Shown here in pieces: positions 1-8,827 of a DNA stretch of 51,077 bases. This stretch comes from an uncultured Acidimicrobiales bacterium (lineage in GTDB: Bacteria > Actinomycetota > Acidimicrobiia > Acidimicrobiales > SHLQ01), in NCBI GenBank assembly GCA_938038815.1, contig CALHTF010000103.1, positions 1 to 51,077 of the forward strand, given 5' to 3'. Within the stretch, counting starts at the first letter, position 1, and each line of letters opens with the position of its first letter. The notes under the pieces were generated by a model, which was given only the letters and a program-made list of their open reading frames with translations, was not told the DNA's origin and searched no databases. The position numbers and the translations under genes are program-made.

Positions 1-104
1 AGGCCCCACGGCTCGGTGAGGTTCGACGGGCAATAGAAGATGCCGCTCATCTGCACGAACCGCAGCGCTTCGTTGATCGGCGGTACAAACCGGTGGTCGG
101 TCAC
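1..104 (-). CDS. AraC-type cupin-domain regulator, N-terminal fragment
   Basis: Reading leftward from a GTG at 104 gives 34 codons that run off the window edge without a stop. The peptide (VTDHRFVPPINEALRFVQMS, then GIFYCPSNLTEPWG) resembles the start of AraC-family regulators with an N-terminal cupin sensor: a short helix (NEALRFVQ), a strand (GIFY) and an acidic/aromatic turn ending in PWG. Only the first sensor strands are visible, so the DNA-binding part and the ligand are unknown. The closest upstream ATG (113-115) opens a frame that stops after four codons, which favours GTG. This is a family-level inference from a short fragment. Confidence 0.5.
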   Translation of the reverse strand, partial: MTDHRFVPPINEALRFVQMSGIFYCPSNLTEPWG

Positions 105-216
105 CTGTCCAGCATGAAGGGAACGAGGCTATTTGTCCATCGGCTTGGACGAATGAGCAAGAATGATGGCTCGTGAGTCATAGACAGTCCTGTGGTTGGC
201 TTTCAAACTGGACGAT

Positions 217-744
217 ATGCAAACACGTACCGAAACACCACCAGTCCAATTCACCGATCAGCAACGCCAGCACCGGCCCGACCCAGACCGTATTCGGTCG
301 GTGATGGCCAAGCGCTCCTACGCCACGCTGGCGTCGGTATCGCCCGCCGGCAATCCTCACGTTGTAGGAGTGCTCTATGAGCTGGTCGACCACACGCTCT
401 ACTTCCACACGATGCGGTCGAGTCGCAAAGGGCGCAACATTGCCGAGTCGCCCAACGTCGGGGTGTGTATCCCGGTGCGGCGGCTTCCGGTTGGTCCGCC
501 CTCGGCCGTGCACTTCCAATCGACCGCCCGTTTGGTCGCCCCGGACTCCGACGAAATTGCCGCGTTGGTCGCCGACGGCAAACTCAAGTCGATCACCGGC
601 CACGGCGAACTCGACGAACCAGCAGGATGCTTCGTGGCGGTCACTCTGCCGAAACGCGTGCTGACCTACGGCCTCGGCATGTCGCTGCTTCAACTGATCA
701 AAGCCCCGTTGCTGGCGGGCGGCGAGACTACGTTCGAGCGCTAG
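217..744 (+). CDS. Pyridoxamine-5'-phosphate-oxidase-like FMN/F420-binding split-barrel protein
   Basis: A 175-residue protein with the layout of small split-beta-barrel flavin or F420 proteins. It has an early segment (MAKRSYATLASVSPAGNPHV) in which the ATL-SP-GNPHV pattern forms the first barrel strands, then LYFHT and the RSSRKGRNIAESPNVG region, where family members contact the cofactor phosphate, then a strand-rich second half. It probably acts as a cytosolic redox or cofactor-binding protein; substrate and cofactor cannot be fixed by eye. ATG 217 is preferred. A TTG at 196 would add seven residues (MAFKLDD) without a better ribosome site. It ends 13 nt before the end of the convergent gene at 758. 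Confidence 0.65.
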   Translation: MQTRTETPPVQFTDQQRQHRPDPDRIRSVMAKRSYATLASVSPAGNPHVVGVLYELVDHTLYFHTMRSSRKGRNIAESPNVGVCIPVRRLPVGPPSAVHFQSTARLVAPDSDEIAALVADGKLKSITGHGELDEPAGCFVAVTLPKRVLTYGLGMSLLQLIKAPLLAGGETTFER

Positions 745-757
745 AACGGCCGATCGA

Positions 758-1930
758 CTACTCGGCCGGTGGTTCGGGCAGTCGGACCCCGGCGAAGCCG
801 TACAACTTGGCAATCTCGCTTCGGGTTACCAGCCACTTGTCGCCGACCTTCTCCACCTCGACGCTCGTCTGTGCTCCGCCAGGAAAGTTCGTCGCCGAAA
901 CCCGGAGAAGAGCGATCGCCCGGTCGGTCGCGATGATCTTGATGCCAGCCACCTCAGACTTCGGTTCACCGAACTGGCCTTTGGCCTGGCCCGACACCGG
1001 CCCGAGGTTTGCTCCGCCGCTCACGTAGGGCATCGAGGCCCCGTCGGCTGAGACGGTAAACATCTTCTCGCACGTAATACCGATGTCGATGAGCGCATCT
1101 TGGTGTCCGTCGATCGGCGGGTCAGCTGCGGTCGCTTCGAAATACGGGCTCGGATCGACCCGCGGCAGCGCCTCTTGGGCCGCTCGTAGTAGTTCGGCTT
1201 CGTCGATGATTGCGAGATCGGGCGGAGGCTGCTTGTTGAAGATTGCATCGGGAATCACGTGGCCGTGCTCGAAACGGGTGACATCGAACGCAAAGACTTT
1301 TTGGCCTTGGTGAGTCCCGCTGCATCGCAGGATGAAACCGGTTTGCTGATCGACCACCACGTCGAGCTCCGCGGCCGGAAACCCGCTGACCATCAGCTGA
1401 ATACCTGGGCTTCGGGTGGGTCGTTCCACGGCGGAGAAGTGCCAGCACGGCCTGCCGGCGTGCGTGATTTCGCCCAGCGGGTCGTCGATCAAAAAGTCGG
1501 ACTGCAGTTGGTAGCCATCGATCAAGGGCGGAAGCTGAGTCGGTAGGCGCTGGGACGCCGTATCGCTCGGTTTGGTGACCGCTTGGCTGGCATTCCACGA
1601 GATGATTTGGTCATCACCGCTCGCGACTTCGGTGCCGGTGTTTCGATCGACCCGCCAGCGAGAAGGTTCGGCGTCGTCGAACCAGGCATGGAACGTATTT
1701 TCGGCGCCATCGGTTGCCGAGCCCGGTTGTCTCGATGGCGATCCGTCGGAAACAAACATCCCAGTTCCCTGGACTATCCGAGTTCCACCAGGCATCGGGC
1801 GGTTGGCGCTCGATCGTTGAAACGCCATCATTGCCATGGTGTCGCGAAACCAGGTGCCTTCCGCTTCAAAGCTGGCGAGGGCGGGTCCTCGGTGGAGTAC
1901 TTCGAGCAGGTCGCCTAGTCGGGGGGCCAT
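758..1930 (-). CDS. Unrecognised 390-residue protein, possibly LolA/RseB-like fold
   Basis: I do not recognise this gene with certainty. ATG 1930 is preferred because a GAGG ribosome site lies 5 nt upstream; the in-frame ATG at 2044 would overlap the divergent start at 2043. The opening (MAPRLGDLLEVL) is followed by FEAEGTWFRDTMAMMAFQ. The middle contains GRPCWHFSAVERPT and LDVVVDQQTGFILRCSG, followed by FDVTRFEHGHVIPDAIFN. That order (strand, bound-parameter strand, then a phrase like V..IPD..F) recalls LolA/MucB-type lipoprotein-interacting barrels of actinobacteria. The C-terminal third (SADGASMPYVSGGANLGPVS onward) looks like a separate strand-rich domain. No clear signal peptide is visible. 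Confidence 0.6.
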   Translation of the reverse strand: MAPRLGDLLEVLHRGPALASFEAEGTWFRDTMAMMAFQRSSANRPMPGGTRIVQGTGMFVSDGSPSRQPGSATDGAENTFHAWFDDAEPSRWRVDRNTGTEVASGDDQIISWNASQAVTKPSDTASQRLPTQLPPLIDGYQLQSDFLIDDPLGEITHAGRPCWHFSAVERPTRSPGIQLMVSGFPAAELDVVVDQQTGFILRCSGTHQGQKVFAFDVTRFEHGHVIPDAIFNKQPPPDLAIIDEAELLRAAQEALPRVDPSPYFEATAADPPIDGHQDALIDIGITCEKMFTVSADGASMPYVSGGANLGPVSGQAKGQFGEPKSEVAGIKIIATDRAIALLRVSATNFPGGAQTSVEVEKVGDKWLVTRSEIAKLYGFAGVRLPEPPAE

Positions 1931-2042
1931 TCGGTCCTCGTTACGGTTGGTGGCCGGTGGTCGACTCGACTCTTGCCGACCAGGGGCCGATTTCCAAGCG
2001 GTTTCTTGGTCGCCGCGGTCCGTCGACTGAAATACTGCATCC

Positions 2043-2969
2043 ATGACCACGACGCTCGACTGGTATGGATGTGCAACCTTCCGGATGAAGACCGCCGGAC
2101 TCACGATCTTTCTCGATGCCTACATCGACCGGATCGACGGGGCGGCCGGGCCGCTCGACGCCGATGGCAACCATCTGACCGCTGACTCGATTGTCGATTG
2201 CGACTGGTTGGTGGTCGGGCACTCGCACTTCGACCATCTGTGGGGCGCCGAGCGCATCATGGCGAACACGAACGCCACGTTGATCGGCAGCTACGAATCG
2301 GTTCGGCTCATGGAGCAAGCAGGGGTTCCGCTCGACCGAATGATCTGTGTGGGGGGCGGCGAAACCGTCGACCTCGGCGCGGGCGTTACCGTCTCGGTGT
2401 TCCCCAGCCAGCATTCATGTGTGTGGTCCCACGGCCAAATGGACCAGCCCGATGCGGTGTGCATCGGCGATCTCGGGGTGATCTGGCAAGAGCAACGGAA
2501 GCGGTTTGAGTCGGTGATCGAACTCCTGGGTTCGCTGGGCGACGCCGCCGCCAAGCACCTGATATCGGGCAGCGTCGGGCATAGCGATCGAGGCGATGGG
2601 GGAGCGCTGGTGTTTTTGTTCGAGACGCCCGACGGGTCGGTGTTTTATCAAGACACGTCGGGCCATTGGTCCGGGGTGCTGCGCGACTTACGTCCCGATG
2701 TTGCGTTGATCGGTGCTGCAGGACGGGGCAACATCGACGGCGAACCAATCCAGGGGTCGCTCGCCCAGTTCGTTGCGCGTCAGGCCGATATGTTGCGCCC
2801 GGCGAAGGTGATTCTCACCCACCACGACGACTGGATGCCCGGCTTCTCAATACCGACCGAGACCGCGCCGATCCGTGAAGAACTCGGGCGGGTCGTGCCG
2901 CGAACCGAGCTGGTCGAAATCGGTTACCTCGACGGCACCCAGATCTTGCCGTTGCGCAGTGGCCGGTGA
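2043..2969 (+). CDS. Metallo-beta-lactamase-fold hydrolase (UlaG/YtnP-like)
   Basis: A 308-residue protein with the metal-binding signature H60-S-H62-F-D64-H65 (VVGHSHFDHLWG), diagnostic of the metallo-beta-lactamase superfamily. Further candidate ligands are His in SQHSCVW (about 129), the DTSGHW segment and LTHHDDW near 260. The opening WYGCATFRMK resembles the UlaG-like group, where a buried first strand leads to the metal site. The substrate is unknown; the family includes lactonases, phosphodiesterases and nucleases. The start overlaps the alternative start of the divergent gene at 2044 but leaves 112 bp to that gene's preferred start, enough for divergent promoters. Confidence 0.78.
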   Translation: MTTTLDWYGCATFRMKTAGLTIFLDAYIDRIDGAAGPLDADGNHLTADSIVDCDWLVVGHSHFDHLWGAERIMANTNATLIGSYESVRLMEQAGVPLDRMICVGGGETVDLGAGVTVSVFPSQHSCVWSHGQMDQPDAVCIGDLGVIWQEQRKRFESVIELLGSLGDAAAKHLISGSVGHSDRGDGGALVFLFETPDGSVFYQDTSGHWSGVLRDLRPDVALIGAAGRGNIDGEPIQGSLAQFVARQADMLRPAKVILTHHDDWMPGFSIPTETAPIREELGRVVPRTELVEIGYLDGTQILPLRSGR

Positions 2970-3022
2970 TCCTGCATCCGGGTGACCAGGTTGCTGTATG
3001 TCGGCGATCTTGGTCGCAGTGC

Positions 3023-3028
3023 TAGGTT
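3023..3028 (+). promoter_or_regulatory. Putative leaderless -10 box (TAGGTT) for the cyclase-like/ATPase gene
   Basis: TAGGTT ends 6 nt before ATG 3035. In actinobacteria a TANNNT box at this distance places the transcription start on the start codon. No Shine-Dalgarno sequence is visible and no convincing -35 was found. Confidence 0.5.
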
Positions 3029-3034
3029 GCCCAC

Positions 3035-6000
3035 ATGCGGGGAAAAGGCGGGACGGGCGGGGTGCTTTTTGTCGACCATCTGCCGGTCGGTTCGGGCGAG
3101 TTATCGTTTGGCGACCTTGGGTCTCGGATCGTCGAGGATCATCATGGATCGTTGCTCGAACGCAACGAGCTGGCGACCGGTCTTGAGTTCGTTGCGGTCT
3201 TCGATGCGGTGGCCGATGCGGTCTGCGCTGCCATCGCACTGCACCGAGAGGCGTTAGCGGTCGAGCCGTCGTGCCAGCCCCGATGTGGTGTCTCGTTCGG
3301 TGAGTACGAAGGAAACGATCGCGGTGGCTACGGCAGCGTCATCATCGAGGCGGTGCGGCTACAGCATCGAGCACAGGGCAAAATTGCGCTGAGCGACGCG
3401 GCAAAAGCGCAGCTTCCCGGTGAGTTCCACGATCACCTCACCGACGAAGGCTGGTGGGAGCTCAAAGGCTTTGACGAACCGGTCGCTGTGCATTCGCTGG
3501 CGGGAGTTCCGACGGCGGATCTGCGGGGCCTCGGGCATCCGGCATCAGTGGTGATGTCGGTCGACATTGTCGGATCAACCGAATTGCTCGGCCGCCTAGG
3601 TCGCGACGGTGCGATCGCTCTTCACCATGACTTCTTTTCGTTGCTGGCCGAGGCTGGGCTTTCGCACGAGGGTGACGGCGAGACCAGCGACCCGCCGAGC
3701 GGCGATGGAGCTGGCCCGGTCGTGGTGCTCGACCGGCGCGGCGACGGCGCGATCTTCAACGTGGCCACCGCATCGGGAGCCATCCAGCGAGGGCTTCGAT
3801 TCCAAGCTGCACTCAAGCGCTACGGATGGCGCTCTGACGCCGTCGCACCCTTTGCGGTACGGATTGGAATCGTTGCGGGAAGTCGACCGATAGCCGAGCT
3901 CGAAGCCGAAGCAGTGGCGCTCGAATCCGCGTCGAGCCCGGGTGAAGTTTGGGTCGATGACACCGTGGTCTACCTTGCTCGCGACCTCATGCACGTCGAC
4001 TTCGCCGCACTCGAGAATGAGTCGTCAACGAACAGCGGTTCGTGGTTCCGGGCGGTACCACACCGTGACGACTCCGTGCTTGGGTTGCCCGCGCCGCTCG
4101 AGGCCCGTCGAGCGATCCCCCTCGTTGGCCGCGATCGCGAGGTTGCCGAGCTGACCGATCGGTGGCAGCGAACCAGGTCGGGAGTCGCGTCGTTCGCTGC
4201 GGTGGTCGGCGAATCAGGTATCGGAAAGACCCGCCTTGTCGCCGAATTCGCTGCCCGTGCCGCCGAACAGGGGGCGCACGTGCTCTTCGGCTGGAACGAA
4301 GATGAATGGCAAGAACCATTTGGTCCGTTCTTCGAGGCGTTGAACGATAGTGAGGGCGATGGTTCGGAACTGCGCCGGTTCGCCGCAGCGATGGCATCCG
4401 ATAGTGGGGGCGGCGACCGTTCGGCGTTCTTTCGCAAGGTGGGAGATCAGCTTCGGGCGCTCGAGCTGGTTCGCCCGGTCGTGCTCGTACTCGACGACCT
4501 GCATTGGGCGACACCGGCGACGCTGTCGCTGCTTCGCCACGTGATGCGAGATTTGGCCGACGAGCGACTCTTCGTCGTGGCCACTTATCGCCCGATCGAG
4601 GCCGAGGCGAACGATGCGGTCCAAGAGTTTGAGGCCGAGTTGCGAAGGGGCTCGGCATCGCTGGCGCGGGTCGATGTCGCAGGTGTGTCGCTTGCGGCGG
4701 TGACCTCGATGTTGTCGGAATATCTCGGTGCAGATTCCCATGCCCCGGCCTCGAGCGACCTGGCGCGTCGAATTCACGCCGAGACCGGCGGGAGTCCGTT
4801 CTTCGCTCGAGAACTCCTGACCCACATGGCATCAGGCGGCACCCTGTCGACGCTCGGGTCGGCGGCCGGCCCGGTCGATCTTGCCCAGTTGCCGGTTCCC
4901 GATTCGTTGCGTGACGTGGTGCGACAACGGGTCGAAGACGTTGACACCGATGCTTTGACAGTGCTGACCCACGCGGCGGTTGTCGGCGAACGATTCTCGA
5001 TCGAGGTGCTCGCCGAGCTTCTTGGTACCCGCATCGACAACGTGCTCGACGTCGTCGAGCGGGCCGAGCAGGCAGCGTTGGTCGTCGAGGCCGATCGGTC
5101 GCGGGAGTACCGGTTCGCTCACGCGATCGTTCGGTCAACCCTGCTCGACGGTCTTTCGAGTACCCGACGTTCGTTAGTACATGAGCGATTGGGTCTGGTA
5201 TTTGAGGACCTGCCGGGCGATCACCTCGATGAGCTCACCTATCACTGGCAGCAGGCGGGGGGTAGTCGCGGGCCGCTGAAGTCTGCCGAGTACCTACGCC
5301 TGGCTGCGGCACGTGATGCGGCGGCCCTCGACTGGGAGAGCGCAGCGTCTCGCTACCGGATTCTGCTTGAGATGCTCGCCGAGACGGCTGGGCACTCCGA
5401 GCTATTGATCGAGTCGTGGCTGGGTCTCGGACACGTGCTTCGATCGCTTGGCGACCCCGATTACATCGATGCGATGAAGACCGCCGGTCGGCTCGCCCGG
5501 TCGATCGGTGATCACGATCTGTTGGCGCGAGCGGCGATTGGCTCGATGAAACCTGGGTCGTGGTTCGCGAACGCGAACGAGACCGACGAACTCATCATCG
5601 GCTTTTGTGAAGAAGCGGCCCAAGGCTTGAACCCGCTCGATCCACAGCGCGTGCGGCTGCTGGCCATCCTTGCGACGAGCTTGGCCTTCGAGGACGGGCG
5701 CGATCGCCGCGAGGCTTACGCACGCGAAGCCGTGTCGTTGAGTCGCTCGATGGGGGATTCGGCGTTGTTGGCTTCGGCTCTTGTCGCGGAGCACCTTGCA
5801 CTCTGGGACCCTTCGACTTTTGTCCGTCGAGGCGAGATAGCGACCGAACTCGCCCGACTTGCTACCCGGCTCGACGACCACGAGGTTGCCTTCCTTGCCG
5901 GGTTCTTTAGGACCTCGTGGCTGCTTGAGCAGGGGCTTGTTGCGCAGGCCCGCGATGGCCTCGCAACCCTTGAGGCGCCCATCGACAAGACCGGAAATTT

Positions 6001-6643
6001 CTGGTTCCGATTCCTCGTCGACCGGATGCATCTGGGGATCGATATTGCTGCTGGTCAGGGCGACAACGACACGCTCAAGCAGGCGGTCGATGCACTGTTC
6101 GAAAGCGCGGCGTCGACCCAGGCTGATGCGCCGGGAACGTGGGCCGCTCAGTTGGGTGGTGTAGCAATCAACGAGGAGCGTTTTGGCACGATGGCCGAAT
6201 CGCTCAAAGGCGCGGCAGAGCGAAGTCAGGGGCAGGGAATTTGGAGCTACGCCTACGTGCTCGCGCTGCTTGAAGGAGACGAGGTCGACCTCGCTCGAAC
6301 CGCCGCCCACGGCCTGAAGGAACCGAATCTCGACTTCATGTGGCTTGTATCGATGCAGTTTCTCGCCGACATTGGGTACCGGTTGAGCGATGTCGAAATC
6401 AGTACTCGGGCCTTCGAGGCATTGCTGCCGTATCGAGATCGGCTCGGTGTGGTGGCGTCGGGCACCCTCACCTACGACTTTGTGGCGACCTCGCTCGGTG
6501 CAGCAGCTCTCGGAATGGGCAAGCCTGATCTTGCCGTGCCCTTCCTCCAGCAGGCGATCGACCACGCACGACGAGAGGGTCTGTGCCATCCCGAACGTCG
6601 CAGCGCCAACCTCCTCTCCGAAGCCACCGCGCCTAGCATGTAG
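3035..6643 (+). CDS. Two class III cyclase-like modules fused to an AAA-type (LuxR/MalT-like) ATPase and helical repeats
   Basis: A 1202-residue cytosolic signalling-type protein. Residues about 10-160 form a degenerate cyclase-like module: it keeps EAVRLQHRAQGKIALSD but not the metal-binding segments. A second cyclase-like module (about 172-330) keeps both expected metal-site regions (VVMSVDIVGST and LDRRGDGAIFN) but has ALESASSPGEVWVDD where active enzymes carry the Asn/Arg transition-state pair. From about 361 comes the ATPase: PLVGRDREV, Walker A GESGIGKT (about 392-399) and Walker B VLVLDDLHW (about 481-491). The remainder to 1202 is Ala/Leu/Glu-rich and TPR-like. No C-terminal helix-turn-helix is visible, unlike LuxR-type relatives. 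It is probably a regulatory scaffold or sensor; cyclase activity is doubtful. Confidence 0.8.
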   Translation: MRGKGGTGGVLFVDHLPVGSGELSFGDLGSRIVEDHHGSLLERNELATGLEFVAVFDAVADAVCAAIALHREALAVEPSCQPRCGVSFGEYEGNDRGGYGSVIIEAVRLQHRAQGKIALSDAAKAQLPGEFHDHLTDEGWWELKGFDEPVAVHSLAGVPTADLRGLGHPASVVMSVDIVGSTELLGRLGRDGAIALHHDFFSLLAEAGLSHEGDGETSDPPSGDGAGPVVVLDRRGDGAIFNVATASGAIQRGLRFQAALKRYGWRSDAVAPFAVRIGIVAGSRPIAELEAEAVALESASSPGEVWVDDTVVYLARDLMHVDFAALENESSTNSGSWFRAVPHRDDSVLGLPAPLEARRAIPLVGRDREVAELTDRWQRTRSGVASFAAVVGESGIGKTRLVAEFAARAAEQGAHVLFGWNEDEWQEPFGPFFEALNDSEGDGSELRRFAAAMASDSGGGDRSAFFRKVGDQLRALELVRPVVLVLDDLHWATPATLSLLRHVMRDLADERLFVVATYRPIEAEANDAVQEFEAELRRGSASLARVDVAGVSLAAVTSMLSEYLGADSHAPASSDLARRIHAETGGSPFFARELLTHMASGGTLSTLGSAAGPVDLAQLPVPDSLRDVVRQRVEDVDTDALTVLTHAAVVGERFSIEVLAELLGTRIDNVLDVVERAEQAALVVEADRSREYRFAHAIVRSTLLDGLSSTRRSLVHERLGLVFEDLPGDHLDELTYHWQQAGGSRGPLKSAEYLRLAAARDAAALDWESAASRYRILLEMLAETAGHSELLIESWLGLGHVLRSLGDPDYIDAMKTAGRLARSIGDHDLLARAAIGSMKPGSWFANANETDELIIGFCEEAAQGLNPLDPQRVRLLAILATSLAFEDGRDRREAYAREAVSLSRSMGDSALLASALVAEHLALWDPSTFVRRGEIATELARLATRLDDHEVAFLAGFFRTSWLLEQGLVAQARDGLATLEAPIDKTGNFWFRFLVDRMHLGIDIAAGQGDNDTLKQAVDALFESAASTQADAPGTWAAQLGGVAINEERFGTMAESLKGAAERSQGQGIWSYAYVLALLEGDEVDLARTAAHGLKEPNLDFMWLVSMQFLADIGYRLSDVEISTRAFEALLPYRDRLGVVASGTLTYDFVATSLGAAALGMGKPDLAVPFLQQAIDHARREGLCHPERRSANLLSEATAPSM

Positions 6644-6728
6644 CCGTCGGGGTCGCCGCCGAACCCGAGATGCAGATCCAAGCCAGATGAGGTGATCCAG
6701 TGGTCAGCGAGTTCGCTTCCTTCATCGG

Positions 6729-7658
6729 TTGGGATCGGTGATTCTGCACGAGGGCGATGAGGTCGCCATCGTGGCGCCGGCGTCGGCGATGACCTCGACC
6801 AATCAGGGTTTGGTCACCGAGGCGGCATCGTTGCTGGAGTCGTGGGGTTTGGTGGTTCGGCTCAACCTCGACCACCAACCGCATATGTATCTCTCGGGCT
6901 CCGATAGCGAGCGAACCGTCGCATTGGAATTGGTGTTTGCCGACGATGCGATCAAGGCGGTGTTTTGCACCCGGGGCGGCTACGGGTCGCAACGCTTGCT
7001 GCGCATGCTCGACCTTTCGTCGGCGGGACCCAAGTTGTTCGTTGGTTTCTCCGACCTCACCGCGCTGCATCTGGCGGCGATCGCCCAGCGATCGGCCCTC
7101 GAGCTGATCCACGGCCCAAACGTGGCGACTACCCAGTTCCTTGCTGACACCGCCGACGCCGAGCGCAATCGGGCCGATCTGCACCGACTGTTGTTCGACG
7201 GCGGCGATGTTGAAGCGCCGGTTACTCCGTTGGTGCCGGGCGAGGCTTCGGGTCCGCTGCTTGGCGGGTGTCTGAGCATCGTCGCCGCGCAGGTCGGCAC
7301 GCCGTACCTGCCGCCGCTTGACGAGTCGATCCTGTTCCTGGAAGACATTGGCGAGAGCCCGTACAAGGTCGACCGGATGTTGCACCAACTCCGCAACGCC
7401 GGGGTCGTCGATCGGGTCAGCGGCGTTGTGTTTGGCACCATGCACGACTGTGTCGACCCCTACAACCGGATCGAAGATGTGATCGTCGACGTACTCGGCG
7501 ACCTCGGCGTCCCGATCGCCTTCGGCCTGCCCTCGGGCCACGGCCCAAGGAATACCGCCATCCGCCTAAACGCTCCCACCACCCTCAAAAACAAAACCGT
7601 GACTCAGAGTCAGGGGACAGTGCACCGTGACTCTGAGTCAGGGGACAGTGCACCATGA
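6729..7658 (+). CDS. Peptidase family S66 (LD-carboxypeptidase / MccF-like)
   Basis: A 309-residue serine peptidase of family S66, which trims LD-linked tetrapeptides of peptidoglycan or cleaves microcin-type acyl-nucleotides. The triad can be located: Ser108 in GFSDLTALH, Glu205 in ILFLEDIGESPYKVDRML and His271 in LPSGHGPRN. CTRGGYGSQRLL (80-91) and GPLLGGCLS (175-183) are also family hallmarks. The start is TTG 6729; the in-frame GTG 6738 is equally possible. The normal domain ends near residue 285. Residues 291-309 are translated from the 28-bp tandem repeats that begin at 7599, and the stop codon lies inside the array. No signal peptide is seen, which fits a cytosolic recycling or immunity role. 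Confidence 0.85.
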   Translation: MGSVILHEGDEVAIVAPASAMTSTNQGLVTEAASLLESWGLVVRLNLDHQPHMYLSGSDSERTVALELVFADDAIKAVFCTRGGYGSQRLLRMLDLSSAGPKLFVGFSDLTALHLAAIAQRSALELIHGPNVATTQFLADTADAERNRADLHRLLFDGGDVEAPVTPLVPGEASGPLLGGCLSIVAAQVGTPYLPPLDESILFLEDIGESPYKVDRMLHQLRNAGVVDRVSGVVFGTMHDCVDPYNRIEDVIVDVLGDLGVPIAFGLPSGHGPRNTAIRLNAPTTLKNKTVTQSQGTVHRDSESGDSAP

Positions 7659-7688
7659 CTCTGAGTCAGGGTTGAGTCAGGGTTTTAG
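7599..7688. repeat. 28-bp tandem repeat array (REP-like), about 2.6 copies
   Basis: Two 28-bp units, at 7599-7626 and 7627-7654, differ at one position. A partial third unit covers 7655-7671. Each starts with the near-palindrome TGACTC-N-GAGTCA and continues GGGGACAGTGCACC. After the third unit comes AGTCAGGGTTTTAG (7675-7688), which recurs on the opposite strand at 23184-23197. A hairpin head with a constant tail is typical of REP-type repeats. The array sits between convergent genes and runs into the 3' end of the S66 peptidase. Confidence 0.8.
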
Positions 7689-8758
7689 AACTGGCGGTGG
7701 TTGTTGGTCCAGTCGATGAGTTCGTCGGCGGTCCAGGTGTTGATGATGTTCTCTACCGGGACCCCAACCTCGGCTGCTTTGTCGCACCCGTAGGCCTGCC
7801 ACTCGAGCTGGCCGGGGGCATGGGCGTCGGTATTGATGGCGATCTTGCAGTCCCACTCGATCGCTAGCTCGAGCAACTCTTCGGGCGGATCTTGGCGCTC
7901 GGGGCGGCAGTTGATCTCGACGGCGGTGTCGAAATTCGCGCAGGCGGCGAACACCAGCTCGGGGTCGAAATCCGACGGCGGTCGCCCGCCACCCGACAGC
8001 TTGCGGTTGGTGCAGTGACCCAAGATATCGACGTGCGGGTTCGCCACCGCCGTCGCCATGCGGCGGGTCATCGCGGCCCGAGGCATCTTCATCTTTGAGT
8101 GCACGCTCGCCACCACAACATCGAGCTGTTCGAGAAAGTCGTTGCTGAGGTCGAGGCTGCCGTCTTCGAAGATGTCGACCTCCATACCGGTGAGGATCCG
8201 GAACGGCGCAAACTCGTTGTTGAGTTCGGCGACCTCTTCGAGTTGTTCGCTGAGTCGCTGCTCGTTCAGGCCGTGGGCGACAGTGAGGCGAGCCGAATGA
8301 TCGGTAGCGACCAGGTACTCGTGGCCGAGGCGTTGCGCGGTTGCGGCCATCGACCGAAGTTCGGCGCCCCCGTCGGACCAGGTCGAGTGGCTATGGCAGT
8401 CGCCACGAAGGGCGGCCCGGATTTCGGCCCCCGAGGTGGCCTCGATACGGCTGCGTTCCTCGAGGTCGGCCAAATACCCCGAGCGGTCAGTGCCGGTCAC
8501 CGCGTCGACGATCACCCTGGCGGTGCTGCTGCCGATGCCTTCGAGTTCGGTGAGGGTGCCAGCGTTGGCCCGGATGGCGAGTTCGTCGCCGCCGATATCG
8601 GTGATGATCGACGCCGCTTTCTGAAAGGCCCGTACCTTCTGCGAGGGGGCCAGTTCTCGGTCGAGGTAGTACACCGCTTGGGTGATTGCTTCGAGTGCTG
8701 CGTGTAGGGCGTTCGCCCCGCCGTCGTTGCCGATCGCCTTGGTGGCGGGTGCGGTCAT
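7685..8758 (-). CDS. PHP-domain phosphoesterase with helix-hairpin-helix (PolX C-terminal-like)
   Basis: A 357-residue protein resembling the C-terminal half of bacterial X-family DNA polymerases without the polymerase. Residues about 20-90 hold a helical/HhH region (TLTELEGIGSSTARVIVDAV) that suggests nucleic-acid contact. The PHP domain follows, with a full trinuclear metal set: H122 and H124 (CHSHSTWSDG), D129, H154 (ATDHS), E193 (GMEVDIFEDG), H220 (ASVHSKM), H248 (LGHC) and D311/H313 (NTDAHAPGQL). Expected activity is a metal-dependent phosphoesterase or exonuclease. ATG 8758 is chosen because a TACGCT box ends 7 nt upstream; the next in-frame ATG is at 8776. The very long open frame further upstream to 9718 is antisense to the acyltransferase. 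Confidence 0.85.
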   Translation of the reverse strand: MTAPATKAIGNDGGANALHAALEAITQAVYYLDRELAPSQKVRAFQKAASIITDIGGDELAIRANAGTLTELEGIGSSTARVIVDAVTGTDRSGYLADLEERSRIEATSGAEIRAALRGDCHSHSTWSDGGAELRSMAATAQRLGHEYLVATDHSARLTVAHGLNEQRLSEQLEEVAELNNEFAPFRILTGMEVDIFEDGSLDLSNDFLEQLDVVVASVHSKMKMPRAAMTRRMATAVANPHVDILGHCTNRKLSGGGRPPSDFDPELVFAACANFDTAVEINCRPERQDPPEELLELAIEWDCKIAINTDAHAPGQLEWQAYGCDKAAEVGVPVENIINTWTADELIDWTNNHRQF

Positions 8759-8765
8759 GTTCTTT

Positions 8766-8771
8766 AGCGTA
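8766..8771 (-). promoter_or_regulatory. Putative leaderless -10 box (TACGCT) for the PHP gene
   Basis: On the minus strand TACGCT is followed by 7 nt (AAAGAAC) and the ATG at 8758. This fits leaderless initiation and supports the chosen start. Confidence 0.45.
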
Positions 8772-8827
8772 GGCATCGAAGCACGAGGAGATAAAGCACC
8801 TCTTCGATCAGGTCGATACAACAGGTG

